From Micromonospora violae (lineage in GTDB: Bacteria > Actinomycetota > Actinomycetes > Mycobacteriales > Micromonosporaceae): 64,000 nucleotides of DNA. A model generated the notes under the pieces. It saw only the letters and a list, made by a program, of their open reading frames with translations, had not been told where the DNA came from and did not search any database. A program made the translations under genes and the position numbers. The stretch covers positions 6,014,001 to 6,078,000 of the forward strand of contig NZ_SHKK01000001.1 of NCBI RefSeq assembly GCF_004217135.1, read 5' to 3'. Below, in pieces: positions 9,486 to 17,619 of this stretch (positions are counted from its first letter, which is position 1; every line of letters starts with the position of its first letter).

Positions 9486-11615
9486 TCAGCTGCCCACCGG
9501 GCCGCCGTCGAGGCGCCAGGTGACCACCACGCCCGGCTTGGCGTAGTCACCGTCCGGCCAGTTCGAGGCCGGGTTCTCCACCGAAGCGCCGCTGATCTCG
9601 CCCGGGTGCTGCACCGCGACGAAGAGCGAACGGTTGTCGCCGGTGATGAACGGGCCGCAGGTCTCCGCGCCGAGCGGCACGGTCAGGAACTGCTTGAGGT
9701 GACCCCGCTGCGGACCCTCCACGGCGGTGGCGAACAGGCCGTCGTTGCTGCCCAGCGCGTTGCCGTCGGTGGAGATCCAGAGGTTGCCGGTGGCGTCGAA
9801 GGCGACGTTGTCCGGGCAGGAGATCGGGGACACCTGGGCCTTGTCGTACCCGGCGAAGAAGGTCGACGGGTCGGTCGGGTCGCCGCAGACGATCGGCAGC
9901 GACCAGGCGAAGGTCTCCGCCGCGTTGTCGTTGCGGTCCTCGACCAGCTCCAGGATCTGCCCGTGCTTGTTGGCGGTGCGCGGGTTGGCCTCGTCCGCCT
10001 TCGGGTTGCTGCCGACGCCGCGGTTGGTGTTGTTGGTCAACGCCACGTACACCTTGCCGGTGAGCAGGCTCGGCTCGACGTCCTCGGGGCGGTCCATCTT
10101 GGTCGCGCCGACCTTGTCACCGGCGAGCCGGGTGAAGGTGAGCACGTCCGCGGCGGTCATCCCGTCGACGAACGACCGGTTGCCGCTGACCAGCCTGATC
10201 CAGCGACCCCGGCCGTTGAAGGCGCCGTCGGTGGGGAGCTTGCCCGAGCCGTCGATCTCGGCGGCGCTGCTCTGGTCGAGCTTCGCCACGTAGAGCGTGC
10301 CGGACTCCAGCAGGGTCAGGTTGTGCTTGCGGGCAGCCCAGGAGTTGCCCTTCATGAACTTCTTCTCTGAGACGAACTTGTAGAGGTAGTCGAACCGCTC
10401 GTCGTCGCCCATGTACGCGACCACGTGGCCGTCCTTCGCGACGATCACGTTGGCACCCTCGTGCTTGAACCGGCCCATCGCGGTGTGCTTGCGCGGGCGG
10501 CTCTCCGGGTCGAACGGGTCGATCTCGACGATCCAGCCGAATCGGTGCGCCTCGTTGGGGTGCTTCGCCAGGTCGAAGCGCTCGTCGGCGCGCTCCCACT
10601 TGCGGCTGCCGCTGGGGTAGCGGCTGGCGGTGCTGATGCCGTAGCGGTCCAGCTTCGGCTTCAGCTCGGCCGGGGCCGCGTCGGCGCCCACGAAGTACTG
10701 GTTGAAGTTCTCCTCGCCGGAGAGCACGGTGCCCCACGGGGTCACGCCACCGGCGCAGTTGTTCAGGGTGCCGACGACGGTACGACCCTTGGGGTCGGCG
10801 GCGGTCTTCAGCCAGGCGGAGCCGGCGGCCGGCCCGGTGAGGTCGAACTTGGTGCTCAGTGCGGTGACCCGCCGGTTGTACGGCCGGGGTCCCTTGCTGA
10901 CTGGCTGCCACTGCCCGGTGCCCGCGACCCGCTCGAGCTCCACCACCGACATGCCGTGCGCGGCCATGGCGGTGCGTAGCTGCTCCACGGAGAGCCCGTC
11001 CAGGCCGGGGAAGCCCGGGAACATCAGGTCCTCGTTGGTGTACTCGTGGTTGACCACGAGCAGCGCCCGCTTGCCCTGCTTGTCCAGCGGCAGCACACCC
11101 ACGAAGTCGTTGTTGTAACCGAACTGCTTGGACTGCGCGGCGGCGGTCTGGTGGTGCAGGTTGAACTCCGGTGCGCCCGGCAGCACCGGGTCACCCCACT
11201 TGATCACCACGGCGTGGTCGTAGCCGTTCGGCACGACGAGGGTGTCCAACTTGTTCGGTGGGATCGGCTTGAAGGTCAGCGCTCCGCTGCCGACTCCGGT
11301 GCTCGGGCGGCCGAAACCGAAGGCCTCCGGGACGTCCGGGGTGGTGGCCGGCGCGGCCACTGCCGGGGCCGCACCGGCGAGCGCACCGGCCGCCGCGCCG
11401 CCGAGACCGAGGACCAGCGCGCCCACCGCGCCGGCCCGGACCACGCCACGCCGGGACATCTCGGCGTTCACCACGTCGCCGAAGTACGGGTTGTCGGAGG
11501 TGTTCGGAACCGGGTGGTCACAGGCGTTTCCGCACCGGTACAGACAGGTCATGGCGTCACGGGTGCCGTGGCGGGCGCCGGTCAACAGGGGGAGCAGCCG
11601 GGGGCGGTCGCTCAT
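9486..11615 (-). CDS. phoX: PhoX-family alkaline phosphatase, Tat-exported
   Basis: Secreted Ca/Fe-dependent phosphomonoesterase of the PhoX (DUF839) family, 709 aa, releasing phosphate from organic esters. A twin-arginine signal (SRRGVVRAGAVGALVLG, near residue 54) is preceded by an N-terminal segment with CLYRCGNACDHPVPN, typical of actinobacterial PhoX. Catalytic-core segments include LSGEENFNQYF, GWIVEIDPFDP, KHTAMGRFKHEGANV and DRPEDVEPSLLTGKVY. The ATG at 11615 has a GGAGG site; an ATG ten codons upstream lacks one. Two PHO-box-like repeats lie upstream. Confidence 0.93.
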   Translation of the reverse strand: MSDRPRLLPLLTGARHGTRDAMTCLYRCGNACDHPVPNTSDNPYFGDVVNAEMSRRGVVRAGAVGALVLGLGGAAAGALAGAAPAVAAPATTPDVPEAFGFGRPSTGVGSGALTFKPIPPNKLDTLVVPNGYDHAVVIKWGDPVLPGAPEFNLHHQTAAAQSKQFGYNNDFVGVLPLDKQGKRALLVVNHEYTNEDLMFPGFPGLDGLSVEQLRTAMAAHGMSVVELERVAGTGQWQPVSKGPRPYNRRVTALSTKFDLTGPAAGSAWLKTAADPKGRTVVGTLNNCAGGVTPWGTVLSGEENFNQYFVGADAAPAELKPKLDRYGISTASRYPSGSRKWERADERFDLAKHPNEAHRFGWIVEIDPFDPESRPRKHTAMGRFKHEGANVIVAKDGHVVAYMGDDERFDYLYKFVSEKKFMKGNSWAARKHNLTLLESGTLYVAKLDQSSAAEIDGSGKLPTDGAFNGRGRWIRLVSGNRSFVDGMTAADVLTFTRLAGDKVGATKMDRPEDVEPSLLTGKVYVALTNNTNRGVGSNPKADEANPRTANKHGQILELVEDRNDNAAETFAWSLPIVCGDPTDPSTFFAGYDKAQVSPISCPDNVAFDATGNLWISTDGNALGSNDGLFATAVEGPQRGHLKQFLTVPLGAETCGPFITGDNRSLFVAVQHPGEISGASVENPASNWPDGDYAKPGVVVTWRLDGGPVGS

Positions 11616-11699
11616 GGGGGAGGCCTCCAGAGGAGTCGGTGGCACGACAGGCGGCGTACCAGCCGGACGCTAGGAGGACGTGGTGAGCGCCCGTCGGCC

Positions 11700-11721
11700 A
11701 CGGTGTGAACCGGGCATGAAC
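11700..11721 (-). promoter_or_regulatory. PHO box-like direct repeat upstream of phoX
   Basis: Read on the minus strand: GTTCATGCCCG followed directly by GTTCACACCGT, two 11-nt units matching the actinobacterial PhoP direct-repeat consensus (GTTCA-type cores 11 nt apart). It lies 85 bases upstream of the phoX start. Confidence 0.7.
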
Positions 11722-11749
11722 ACCTTCGTGGGCGGCAACCACCCCGCAA

Positions 11750-11771
11750 CCGGTCTGACCTCGGGCTGAAC
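11750..11771 (-). promoter_or_regulatory. Second PHO box-like direct repeat
   Basis: Minus strand GTTCAGCCCGA followed by GGTCAGACCGG, again 11-nt phasing. It ends 8 bases before the GTG at 11780 of the divergent sigma-factor gene, so PhoP binding here could also affect that gene. The second unit is weaker. Confidence 0.5.
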
Positions 11772-11779
11772 CGATCGGC

Positions 11780-12358
11780 GTGACCGCACGTATTCCCGGG
11801 CGGACGCACCGCCGGACGCGCGCCGGAAGCGAGGAGACCGCCATCAGCGACCACGACGCCCAACTGCTGCGCGCGCTGCACGACGAGCACGCGGAGGCGC
11901 TGTACGCCCATGCCCTGCGGCTGGTCAACGGGGACCGACAGCGGGCCGAGGACCTGGTACAGGAGACGCTGCTGCGGGCCTGGCGACATCCGGAGTCACT
12001 CGACCCGCGGCGTGGATCGGTGCGGTCCTGGCTGTTCACCACCGCCCGCAACCTGGCGATCGACGCCTGGCGGCGGCGATCCACCCGGGTCGGCGAGGTG
12101 TTCACCGACGATCTGCCCGAACCGCCCGAGGTGATCGACGAGGCCGAACGGGCGGTGGAGGCGTGGACCGTCGCCGAGGCGCTGAACCGGCTCAGCCCGA
12201 CCCACCGGGAAGTGCTGGTGGAGTGCTTCTATCAGGGGCGGTCGGTGGCCGAGGCGGCATCCCGCTTGGGCGTGCCGCCAGGGACCGTGAAGTCCCGCAC
12301 CCACTACGCGCTGCGGTCTCTACGGTTGGTCCTGGCCGAGATGGGGGTGACGGGATGA
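11780..12358 (+). CDS. ECF RNA polymerase sigma factor
   Basis: Extracytoplasmic-function sigma factor, SigL-like. Region 2 (LLRALHDEHAEALYAHALRL, AEDLVQETLLRAWRHP) is joined by a short linker to region 4 (LSPTHREVLVECFYQGRSV, VPPGTVKSRTHYALRSLR). The GTG at 11780 gives 192 aa. A strong GAGGAG site lies 6 bases before an in-frame ATC at 11843, exactly where ISDHDAQLLRAL begins, so initiation at ATC is possible. It overlaps the anti-sigma gene by 4 bases and is divergent from phoX. Confidence 0.92.
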   Translation: MTARIPGRTHRRTRAGSEETAISDHDAQLLRALHDEHAEALYAHALRLVNGDRQRAEDLVQETLLRAWRHPESLDPRRGSVRSWLFTTARNLAIDAWRRRSTRVGEVFTDDLPEPPEVIDEAERAVEAWTVAEALNRLSPTHREVLVECFYQGRSVAEAASRLGVPPGTVKSRTHYALRSLRLVLAEMGVTG

Positions 12359-13071
12359 CCCGGTGCGAGTTCGCCTACGACGACGGCGCGTACGTGCTGG
12401 GTGCCCTGGCCCCGGCCGAGCGGGCGGCCTACGAGCGACACCTCGGCGGCTGCGCCTCGTGCCGGGAGGCGGTCGCCGAGATCGCCGTCCTGCCCGGGTT
12501 GCTCGGGCGTCTCGACCCGGCCGGGCTGGAGCAGATCCTGCCGCCGCCGGCCCCGCCCCGGGTGCCCGCGCTGCTCGACGAGGCCCGTCGGCGTCGTCGT
12601 CGGGAACGCTCCGCGGACCGGCGACGGTACGCGCTGACCACACTGGCCGCCGCCGGCCTGGCGCTGCTGGTCGGTGTGGGTACCGCCGTGGCGCTGCCTC
12701 GACCGGTCAGCCCTTCCAGGCCCTCCGGTGCGCAGGGCACCCCGGCGCCGCAGGTGTCGATGGTGGCGATGCGACCGGTGGCCGCCGCCGGGCCGGTGCA
12801 CGCCGACCTCGGGCTCACCGGCACCAAGTGGGGCACGGAGGTGACCATGCGCTGCGGGTACGACGCGCGGACGAGCTACGGCAAGGCGTACCCGTTCCGG
12901 CTGGTGGCGCGCGGCCCGAACGGTGCCACCGAGCAGATCGGCTCCTGGTTGGCGGCCCCGGGCGACGACCTCAGCTTCACCGGCGCCACCCGGTTCACCG
13001 ACGCCGAGCTGGTAAGCGTGGAGTTACAGAAAGCCGACGGCACCCCCCTACTCACCTACGCCGTCCCATAA
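12355..13071 (+). CDS. Zinc-finger anti-sigma factor
   Basis: Membrane-anchored partner of the upstream sigma factor, 238 aa. The N-terminal ZAS domain has the H-x3-C-x2-C motif (H29, C33, C36, in HLGGCASC). One transmembrane helix lies near residues 85-105, and an extracytoplasmic domain of about 120 aa (DUF2275/RskA-like C-terminal fold likely) follows. ATG overlaps the sigma stop (ATGA), indicating coupled, stoichiometric expression. Confidence 0.9.
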   Translation: MTRCEFAYDDGAYVLGALAPAERAAYERHLGGCASCREAVAEIAVLPGLLGRLDPAGLEQILPPPAPPRVPALLDEARRRRRRERSADRRRYALTTLAAAGLALLVGVGTAVALPRPVSPSRPSGAQGTPAPQVSMVAMRPVAAAGPVHADLGLTGTKWGTEVTMRCGYDARTSYGKAYPFRLVARGPNGATEQIGSWLAAPGDDLSFTGATRFTDAELVSVELQKADGTPLLTYAVP

Positions 13072-13143
13072 CCAGCCCAAGCCCGTCCGCCCGCACCCCG
13101 CCCCCGCCCCCGCCCCGCCCGCCCGCCCCGCCCGCCCATCCGG

Positions 13144-13218
13144 GTCGATCAAGGAGTTGTGGTGGGTGACAAATCGCCCGAACTAGTGCTGGGCGGGCAC
13201 CACAACTCCATGATCGAC
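13144..13218. repeat. Palindromic repeat family A, copy 1
   Basis: Two 21-nt arms (13144-13164 and 13198-13218) differ at one position from a perfect inverted repeat. Each begins or ends with GTCGATCA and contains GGAGTTGTGG. The centre is 33 nt. The left flank (13072-13143) is almost all C and G with many CCCGC runs; the right flank is G-rich. It lies between two convergent genes and reaches into the 3' end of rarD. Copies 2 and 3 are at 33181 and 55178. Confidence 0.9.
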
Positions 13219-14133
13219 CGCAGCAGGGGGTGGGGTGTGGCGGGGCGTGCGGGTTCGGGTGCGGCGGGAGGTGCGGACGGCGTCGGCGGTGAAGACGATC
13301 AGGGCCAGCCAGACCAGCGCGAAACCGGCCAGGCGGGCCGGCGGCATCGGCTCGTGGAAGATCAACACACCGCAGCCGAGCTGAAGGATCGGCGCCAGGT
13401 ACTGGACCATGCCGAGGCTGCTCAGGGGCAGTCGGTTGGCCGCCCCGGCGAACAGCAGCAGCGGAATCGCCGTGGCCGCGCCGGCCAGCACCAGCAGCGC
13501 GGTGTGTCCGGCCGAGACGTGCCCGAAGGTCAGGTCGGCCTTCGCCGTCAGCCAGCCGAGGTAGCCCAGAGCCGGCAACGCCAGCACCGCCGACTCGACG
13601 AACAGCCCCTCGGCCGCCGGCAGCCCGAGCCGCTTCTTGACCAGGCCGTAACCGGCGAAGCTGAACGCCAGGGTCAACGCCAGCCAGGGCAGCCGGCCAT
13701 AGTCCACGGTGAGCACCGTGACCGCCGACGCGCCGATCCCCAGCGCCACCCACTGCGCCGGGCGGAGCCGCTCCCGCAGCACCGTCACCCCGAGCAGCAC
13801 CACGACCAGCGGGTTGATGAAGTAGCCGAGCGCGGTCTCCACCACCCGGTCGGAGTTGACCCCGTAGATGTAGGTGCCCCAGTTGACGGCGATCAGCGCG
13901 GCGGCGGCGACGATCCCGGCCACCGCCCACGGGCGGCGCAGCAGCGCCCGCAGGAAGCCGATGTTGCGCAGCGCCGCCAGCAGCAGGGCCACGAAGAGCA
14001 CCGACCAGACGATCCGGTGGGCCAGGATCTCCAGCGGGCCGGCGGGTCGCAGCAACTTCAGGTAGAGCGGAAAGAAACCCCAGAGCAGGTACGCGCCGAG
14101 GCCGTAGAGGTATCCCAGGCGGAGTGGCGTCAC
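13183..14133 (-). CDS. rarD: RarD-type EamA family transporter
   Basis: Ten-helix drug/metabolite superfamily permease of 316 aa (RarD subgroup). The opening GYLYGLGAYLLWGFFPLY, then AHRIVWSVLF and the second-half helix GMVQYLAPILQL are typical. The GTG start overlaps the stop of the upstream GNAT gene (GTGA), so the two form an operon. The last dozen codons (AAVDHGVVVPAQH) and the stop lie inside repeat A copy 1, so the tail is repeat-derived. Substrate unknown. Confidence 0.9.
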   Translation of the reverse strand: MTPLRLGYLYGLGAYLLWGFFPLYLKLLRPAGPLEILAHRIVWSVLFVALLLAALRNIGFLRALLRRPWAVAGIVAAAALIAVNWGTYIYGVNSDRVVETALGYFINPLVVVLLGVTVLRERLRPAQWVALGIGASAVTVLTVDYGRLPWLALTLAFSFAGYGLVKKRLGLPAAEGLFVESAVLALPALGYLGWLTAKADLTFGHVSAGHTALLVLAGAATAIPLLLFAGAANRLPLSSLGMVQYLAPILQLGCGVLIFHEPMPPARLAGFALVWLALIVFTADAVRTSRRTRTRTPRHTPPPAAVDHGVVVPAQH

Positions 14134-14627
14134 GCCTCCACCGTAAGGGGCGTACTGCTGCTTTGTTCCTTTCCGGTGATCGGCGTCACCGGGGGACGGC
14201 GGTCCAGCTGCATCCACCGCTCCGGAACCTCCAGCGGCGTGAAGCCAACCCCCGCGTACACCTGGTGTGCGTCGTTGGTGCAGAGCAGGATCCGGCGTAC
14301 GCCCAGCTCGGCCAAGTGGTCGCGGACCGCGCCGGCCAGCCACCCGCCCAGCCCTCGACCCCGGGCCGGACGGTCGACGTACACGTCGCAGAGCCAGGCG
14401 AAGGTGGCGCGGTCGGTGACGACCCGGGCCACCGCCACCTGCCGGCCGTCCTCCGGCCGGTAGATGCCGAACGGCAGTGAGCCGGCGAACGCCCGCGCGG
14501 TGGTTTCCCGGTCTCGTCCGAGCGCCCAGTACGCGTCGGTGGACAACCAGTGGTGTACCAGGTCGAGGTCGATCCGTGCCGGATCGGTGCTGAGCAGGTA
14601 GCCATCGGTGGAGGTCAGCGAGAACAT
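14130..14627 (-). CDS. GNAT-family N-acetyltransferase
   Basis: 165 aa acetyl-CoA-dependent acyltransferase. The CoA-binding signature is DVYVDRPARGRGLGGWL (R/Q-x-x-G-x-G/A), and a C-terminal strand ICTNDAHQVYAGVGFTPL-like segment closes the fold. A start at 14669 would add 14 residues, but the ATG at 14627 sits 6 bases after a TACCGT box, favouring it. The acceptor substrate is unknown; the coupled RarD permease may handle a related compound. Confidence 0.85.
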   Translation of the reverse strand: MFSLTSTDGYLLSTDPARIDLDLVHHWLSTDAYWALGRDRETTARAFAGSLPFGIYRPEDGRQVAVARVVTDRATFAWLCDVYVDRPARGRGLGGWLAGAVRDHLAELGVRRILLCTNDAHQVYAGVGFTPLEVPERWMQLDRRPPVTPITGKEQSSSTPLTVEA

Positions 14628-14633
14628 GTCGCG

Positions 14634-14639
14634 ACGGTA
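14634..14639 (-). promoter_or_regulatory. -10 box of leaderless type, GNAT-rarD operon
   Basis: TACCGT on the minus strand, 6 bases before the ATG at 14627; no Shine-Dalgarno sequence is present. Confidence 0.45.
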
Positions 14640-14752
14640 ACCGTCGAGGTGGCCGCCGAGGCCGGCCAATTCCCGACATTTGGTTGTCGGCCCGCCCGGG
14701 GCGCCGGCCGAGGTCGGAGCCCCGGGCGGGCCGGGGTCGGTGCTGGCTGGTC

Positions 14753-15139
14753 TCAGTCCCGGTCGAGGACGGCGCCGAGGATCCAGGTCACGATGCTCAC
14801 GAAGAGGGCGCCGAGTACGGCCGCCGGCCAGAAACCGTCCACCGAGAACGGCAGCCCGGCCTGGTCGGCGATCCAGCTGGTGAGCAGGAACAGCAACCCG
14901 TTCACCACCAGGGCGATGAGACCCAGGGTCAGCAGGTAGAAGCCACAGCCGACGGTCTTGATGATCGGCTGGAGGACCGCGTTGACCACGCCGAAGATCA
15001 CCGCCACCAGCAGCAGCGTGGTCACCGTTTCGGTGGCCGAGTTCGATTCCAGGGAGATGCCCGGGATGAGGAACGTGGCCAGCCAGAAAGCCAGAGCGGT
15101 GCTGGCCAGCCTAATCAGCAGACCTTTCAGAAAACCCAT
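14753..15139 (-). CDS. Phage-holin-4-like membrane protein
   Basis: 128 aa with four predicted membrane helices and short loops, matching the Phage_holin_4_2/YvlD family of small bacterial membrane proteins. The family name is historical and does not imply phage origin. Landmarks are LLIRLASTALAFWLATFLIP, VVNAVLQPIIKTVGCGFYLL and the final SIVTWILGAVLDRD. The ATG at 15139 follows an AGG-rich stretch. Function is unknown. Confidence 0.8.
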   Translation of the reverse strand: MGFLKGLLIRLASTALAFWLATFLIPGISLESNSATETVTTLLLVAVIFGVVNAVLQPIIKTVGCGFYLLTLGLIALVVNGLLFLLTSWIADQAGLPFSVDGFWPAAVLGALFVSIVTWILGAVLDRD

Positions 15140-15201
15140 GGCGGGGATCGTGCCACGGACCACGCACCGGCGTAACCCGGCAGCTGGCCCATCCTGGTGG
15201 T

Positions 15202-16989
15202 TCAGCCGCGCGTCGGCGGCCCGATCAGCTGCGCCTCGATCGGCGTCGGGGAGAGCAGCGCCCAGCGCAGCGCCCGACGGTTGACCACGGCCACCATGTC
15301 CTGCCGGATCCGGGTCAACCACTCGGCCGACCCGCCCAGCCCCAGCGCGGCACCGGCCAGAGTGGCCTCGGCGGCCGTCAGCGGTTGGAGCAACGCCAGG
15401 TCGGCCCGGCTCAACGCGTCCACATCGGCCGGGGTCAGCTCGTCGCGTACCACCAGGGTGGCCCGCCACGGCGGGCCCGGCGCGGCATCGGCCGCCACCG
15501 GCCCGGCGTCGACGATCAGCAGCAGCGGACGCAGCGCGGTGCCCACACCGTCGGCGACCGCCCGGCCGGGCGGGAGCAACGGAATCGTGCCGCCCGGTGC
15601 GCCAACCCCCCGGATGAACGGCTCCCAGGCGCGTGGCCGGGCGGTCTGCACCACCACCAGGGCACCGAGCGCCAACGCGCGCAGGGCCACCAGTTGGGCT
15701 GCGCGTACCCCGCCGACCAGGAGCACGCGGGTGTTCTCCGGCCGGAACAGGCGCACGGTGACGGCCCGACCGTGTCGGTTGGTACCGACCAGCATCCCCG
15801 CGTCGCCCAGCGAGAGCCCTCCCCCGTCCACCGCTGGGCCTGGTCGCGCCCCGGACGCCGGTGGGCGGGGCTGCGCCGCGGGTGTCGTCAGCGCCAACGG
15901 CAGCGTGGCGGCCAGCCCGCCCAGGTGGCCGCCGTCGAGCCGGCGCAGCTTTCCGCCCAGGTCGGTCACCACGTGGATCAGCGCCTCGGTGGCCGCCGCC
16001 AGCTCGGTCGTCGTAGCGGCGGCCAGACGTACGGTCAGCTCGGTCGGGACTCCGGTGGTCGACGATGGGCCGGACGGCATCGTCGGCGACGGCCCTGCGC
16101 ACAGCGACACCGTGCTGGCCGTCGCCGGCAGCGCGAGCAGGCGGGGCACCAGCCGGCGTCCGGGCGCACTGTCCGCGCCGGGCCACCGGATGAGTCGGAA
16201 GGTGGCCTGGACCAGGGTGCCGGACCGGATCACCGGCCAGGACTCCCGGACCGGATCGCCCTCGTGGTGGGCCAGCTCGGCCAGGACGCGCAGCGCCGCA
16301 GGCACCCCGAGTGGCCGGGCGGCCAGCGGCTCGAGTCGGCGGAGGATCCGGCGAACCGTGCCGGCGAGGACGCGGCGCAGGTCCTCCTCGGACCAACCGT
16401 TCACCCGCAGCACCCGGACCGCCACGACGGCCCGTTCGCGCCCGGCGAGCCGGCCGTCGGTGAGCTGCCGGTATGACGTGCCGACCGTGCCGCCGGCGCT
16501 CGGCACCGGTGCCGGCGCCCCGGCCAGCAGCAGTTGGACCACGAGCGGGGGCTGGTCCGGCCCGGCCGGAGGGAGCAACGCGGCCGGGGCGGGGATCGGC
16601 TGGGACACGTCGCCCAGCAGGTCGCCCGGGTCGCCGAGTTCCAGGAGCGCGACCAGGCCCGTGGTGTCCTCCAGGACGGCCGCCGGCCCGCCGGTCAGCT
16701 CGGTCGAGCGGACAACGGTGCCCGGGGCGACCAGGTCGAGCAGGTCGGCCGCTCCGGCCGGCCCGGCCAGCGCCCGCCGGCGGGTGAGGTGCCCGATGGC
16801 GGTGCCGAGCCACTCGAAGAGCCACCGCCCGCGAACGGGCACCCAGGCGACCACGACCAGCAGCACGGCCACCAGGACGACCACCGCGACGACCGGTGCG
16901 GGTCGGCCGAGGGCGACCAGGACGAGCGTCGCTGCGACCTGTGCGGTGACGAGTTGGCCGGCTCGCGCGCCTGTGGTGATCGCCGGCAC
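15202..16989 (-). CDS. eccE: Type VII secretion protein EccE-like
   Basis: 595 aa component of the ESX/type VII secretion membrane complex. Two adjacent N-terminal membrane helices (about residues 10-50) are followed by a large soluble domain with VGTSYRQLTDGRLAGRER-like and LVDAGPVAAD-like segments. The GTG at 16989 has a strong GAGGAGG site. Divergent from two WXG100 genes and close to a mycosin, which supports the assignment. Sequence conservation in this family is low, so the call rests on topology plus context. Confidence 0.75.
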   Translation of the reverse strand: MPAITTGARAGQLVTAQVAATLVLVALGRPAPVVAVVVLVAVLLVVVAWVPVRGRWLFEWLGTAIGHLTRRRALAGPAGAADLLDLVAPGTVVRSTELTGGPAAVLEDTTGLVALLELGDPGDLLGDVSQPIPAPAALLPPAGPDQPPLVVQLLLAGAPAPVPSAGGTVGTSYRQLTDGRLAGRERAVVAVRVLRVNGWSEEDLRRVLAGTVRRILRRLEPLAARPLGVPAALRVLAELAHHEGDPVRESWPVIRSGTLVQATFRLIRWPGADSAPGRRLVPRLLALPATASTVSLCAGPSPTMPSGPSSTTGVPTELTVRLAAATTTELAAATEALIHVVTDLGGKLRRLDGGHLGGLAATLPLALTTPAAQPRPPASGARPGPAVDGGGLSLGDAGMLVGTNRHGRAVTVRLFRPENTRVLLVGGVRAAQLVALRALALGALVVVQTARPRAWEPFIRGVGAPGGTIPLLPPGRAVADGVGTALRPLLLIVDAGPVAADAAPGPPWRATLVVRDELTPADVDALSRADLALLQPLTAAEATLAGAALGLGGSAEWLTRIRQDMVAVVNRRALRWALLSPTPIEAQLIGPPTRG

Positions 16990-17277
16990 CGTGCCTCCTC
17001 GACCAGTGGGGACCGGGTGGGACGGCCGGCCGCCCGTCGGCGGCCCGTCACACGCCGCGACGTGGCTGCCGCACATCGTAAGCGACCGATGGCTCCCCGG
17101 TTGTCCACAGGGGAAGCCCACGGGGTAGCAGAACCGCTACGAGGTCGCTACCGTCAGCTACGAACTCCTTCGCTGACCCGTGTCTCAGTGTTCGACGACC
17201 GGGTAGGCGACGACGCGTCGCCCCACGGTGGGCGCGGCGACAGCCAGGTGCGATCCGAGAGACGAGGTGACGTCCAG

Positions 17278-17598
17278 GTGTCCCAGACCAAGGCAGAAGC
17301 TGCGGTGATGCAGCAGACCGCCGCGAAGTTCGAGCAGGTGGACCAGTCGTTGCAGTCCATGCTGACCGGCCTGCTGGCCGAGCTGGAGGTGTTGCAGCAG
17401 GCCTGGCGTGGCGCTGGTGGCCGATCGTTCGAGCAGGTCAAGCAGCAGTGGTCACAGGACCAGGCGGCGCTGCACCGAGCGCTGCGCGAGACCGCCGGCG
17501 CGATCCGCACCGCCGGCCGGCAGTACGACGTGTCCGACGACGAGGTGGCCAGCCGGGTGGCCGGCACGAACCGCGGCGGCATCCAACTGCCGCTCTGA
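17278..17598 (+). CDS. WXG100-family secreted protein (first of pair)
   Basis: 106 aa helical-hairpin protein of the ESAT-6/CFP-10 superfamily, exported by type VII secretion. The turn motif is W-R-G in LQQAWRGAGGRSFEQVKQQW, and a C-terminal secretion signal Y-x3-D is present (YDVSD). The GTG start is preceded by GAGG. It is 21 bases before a second WXG100 gene, the usual heterodimer arrangement. The divergent 150 bp to eccE contains several short GTAGC/GCTAC inverted repeats. Confidence 0.88.
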   Translation: MSQTKAEAAVMQQTAAKFEQVDQSLQSMLTGLLAELEVLQQAWRGAGGRSFEQVKQQWSQDQAALHRALRETAGAIRTAGRQYDVSDDEVASRVAGTNRGGIQLPL

Positions 17599-17619
17599 TC
17601 CCGCTGGGGAGGGAATCCG

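Noticed and set aside
14753..15139. Holin-like gene considered as evidence of a prophage.
   Set aside because: The family is widespread in bacterial chromosomes and no other phage genes are nearby.
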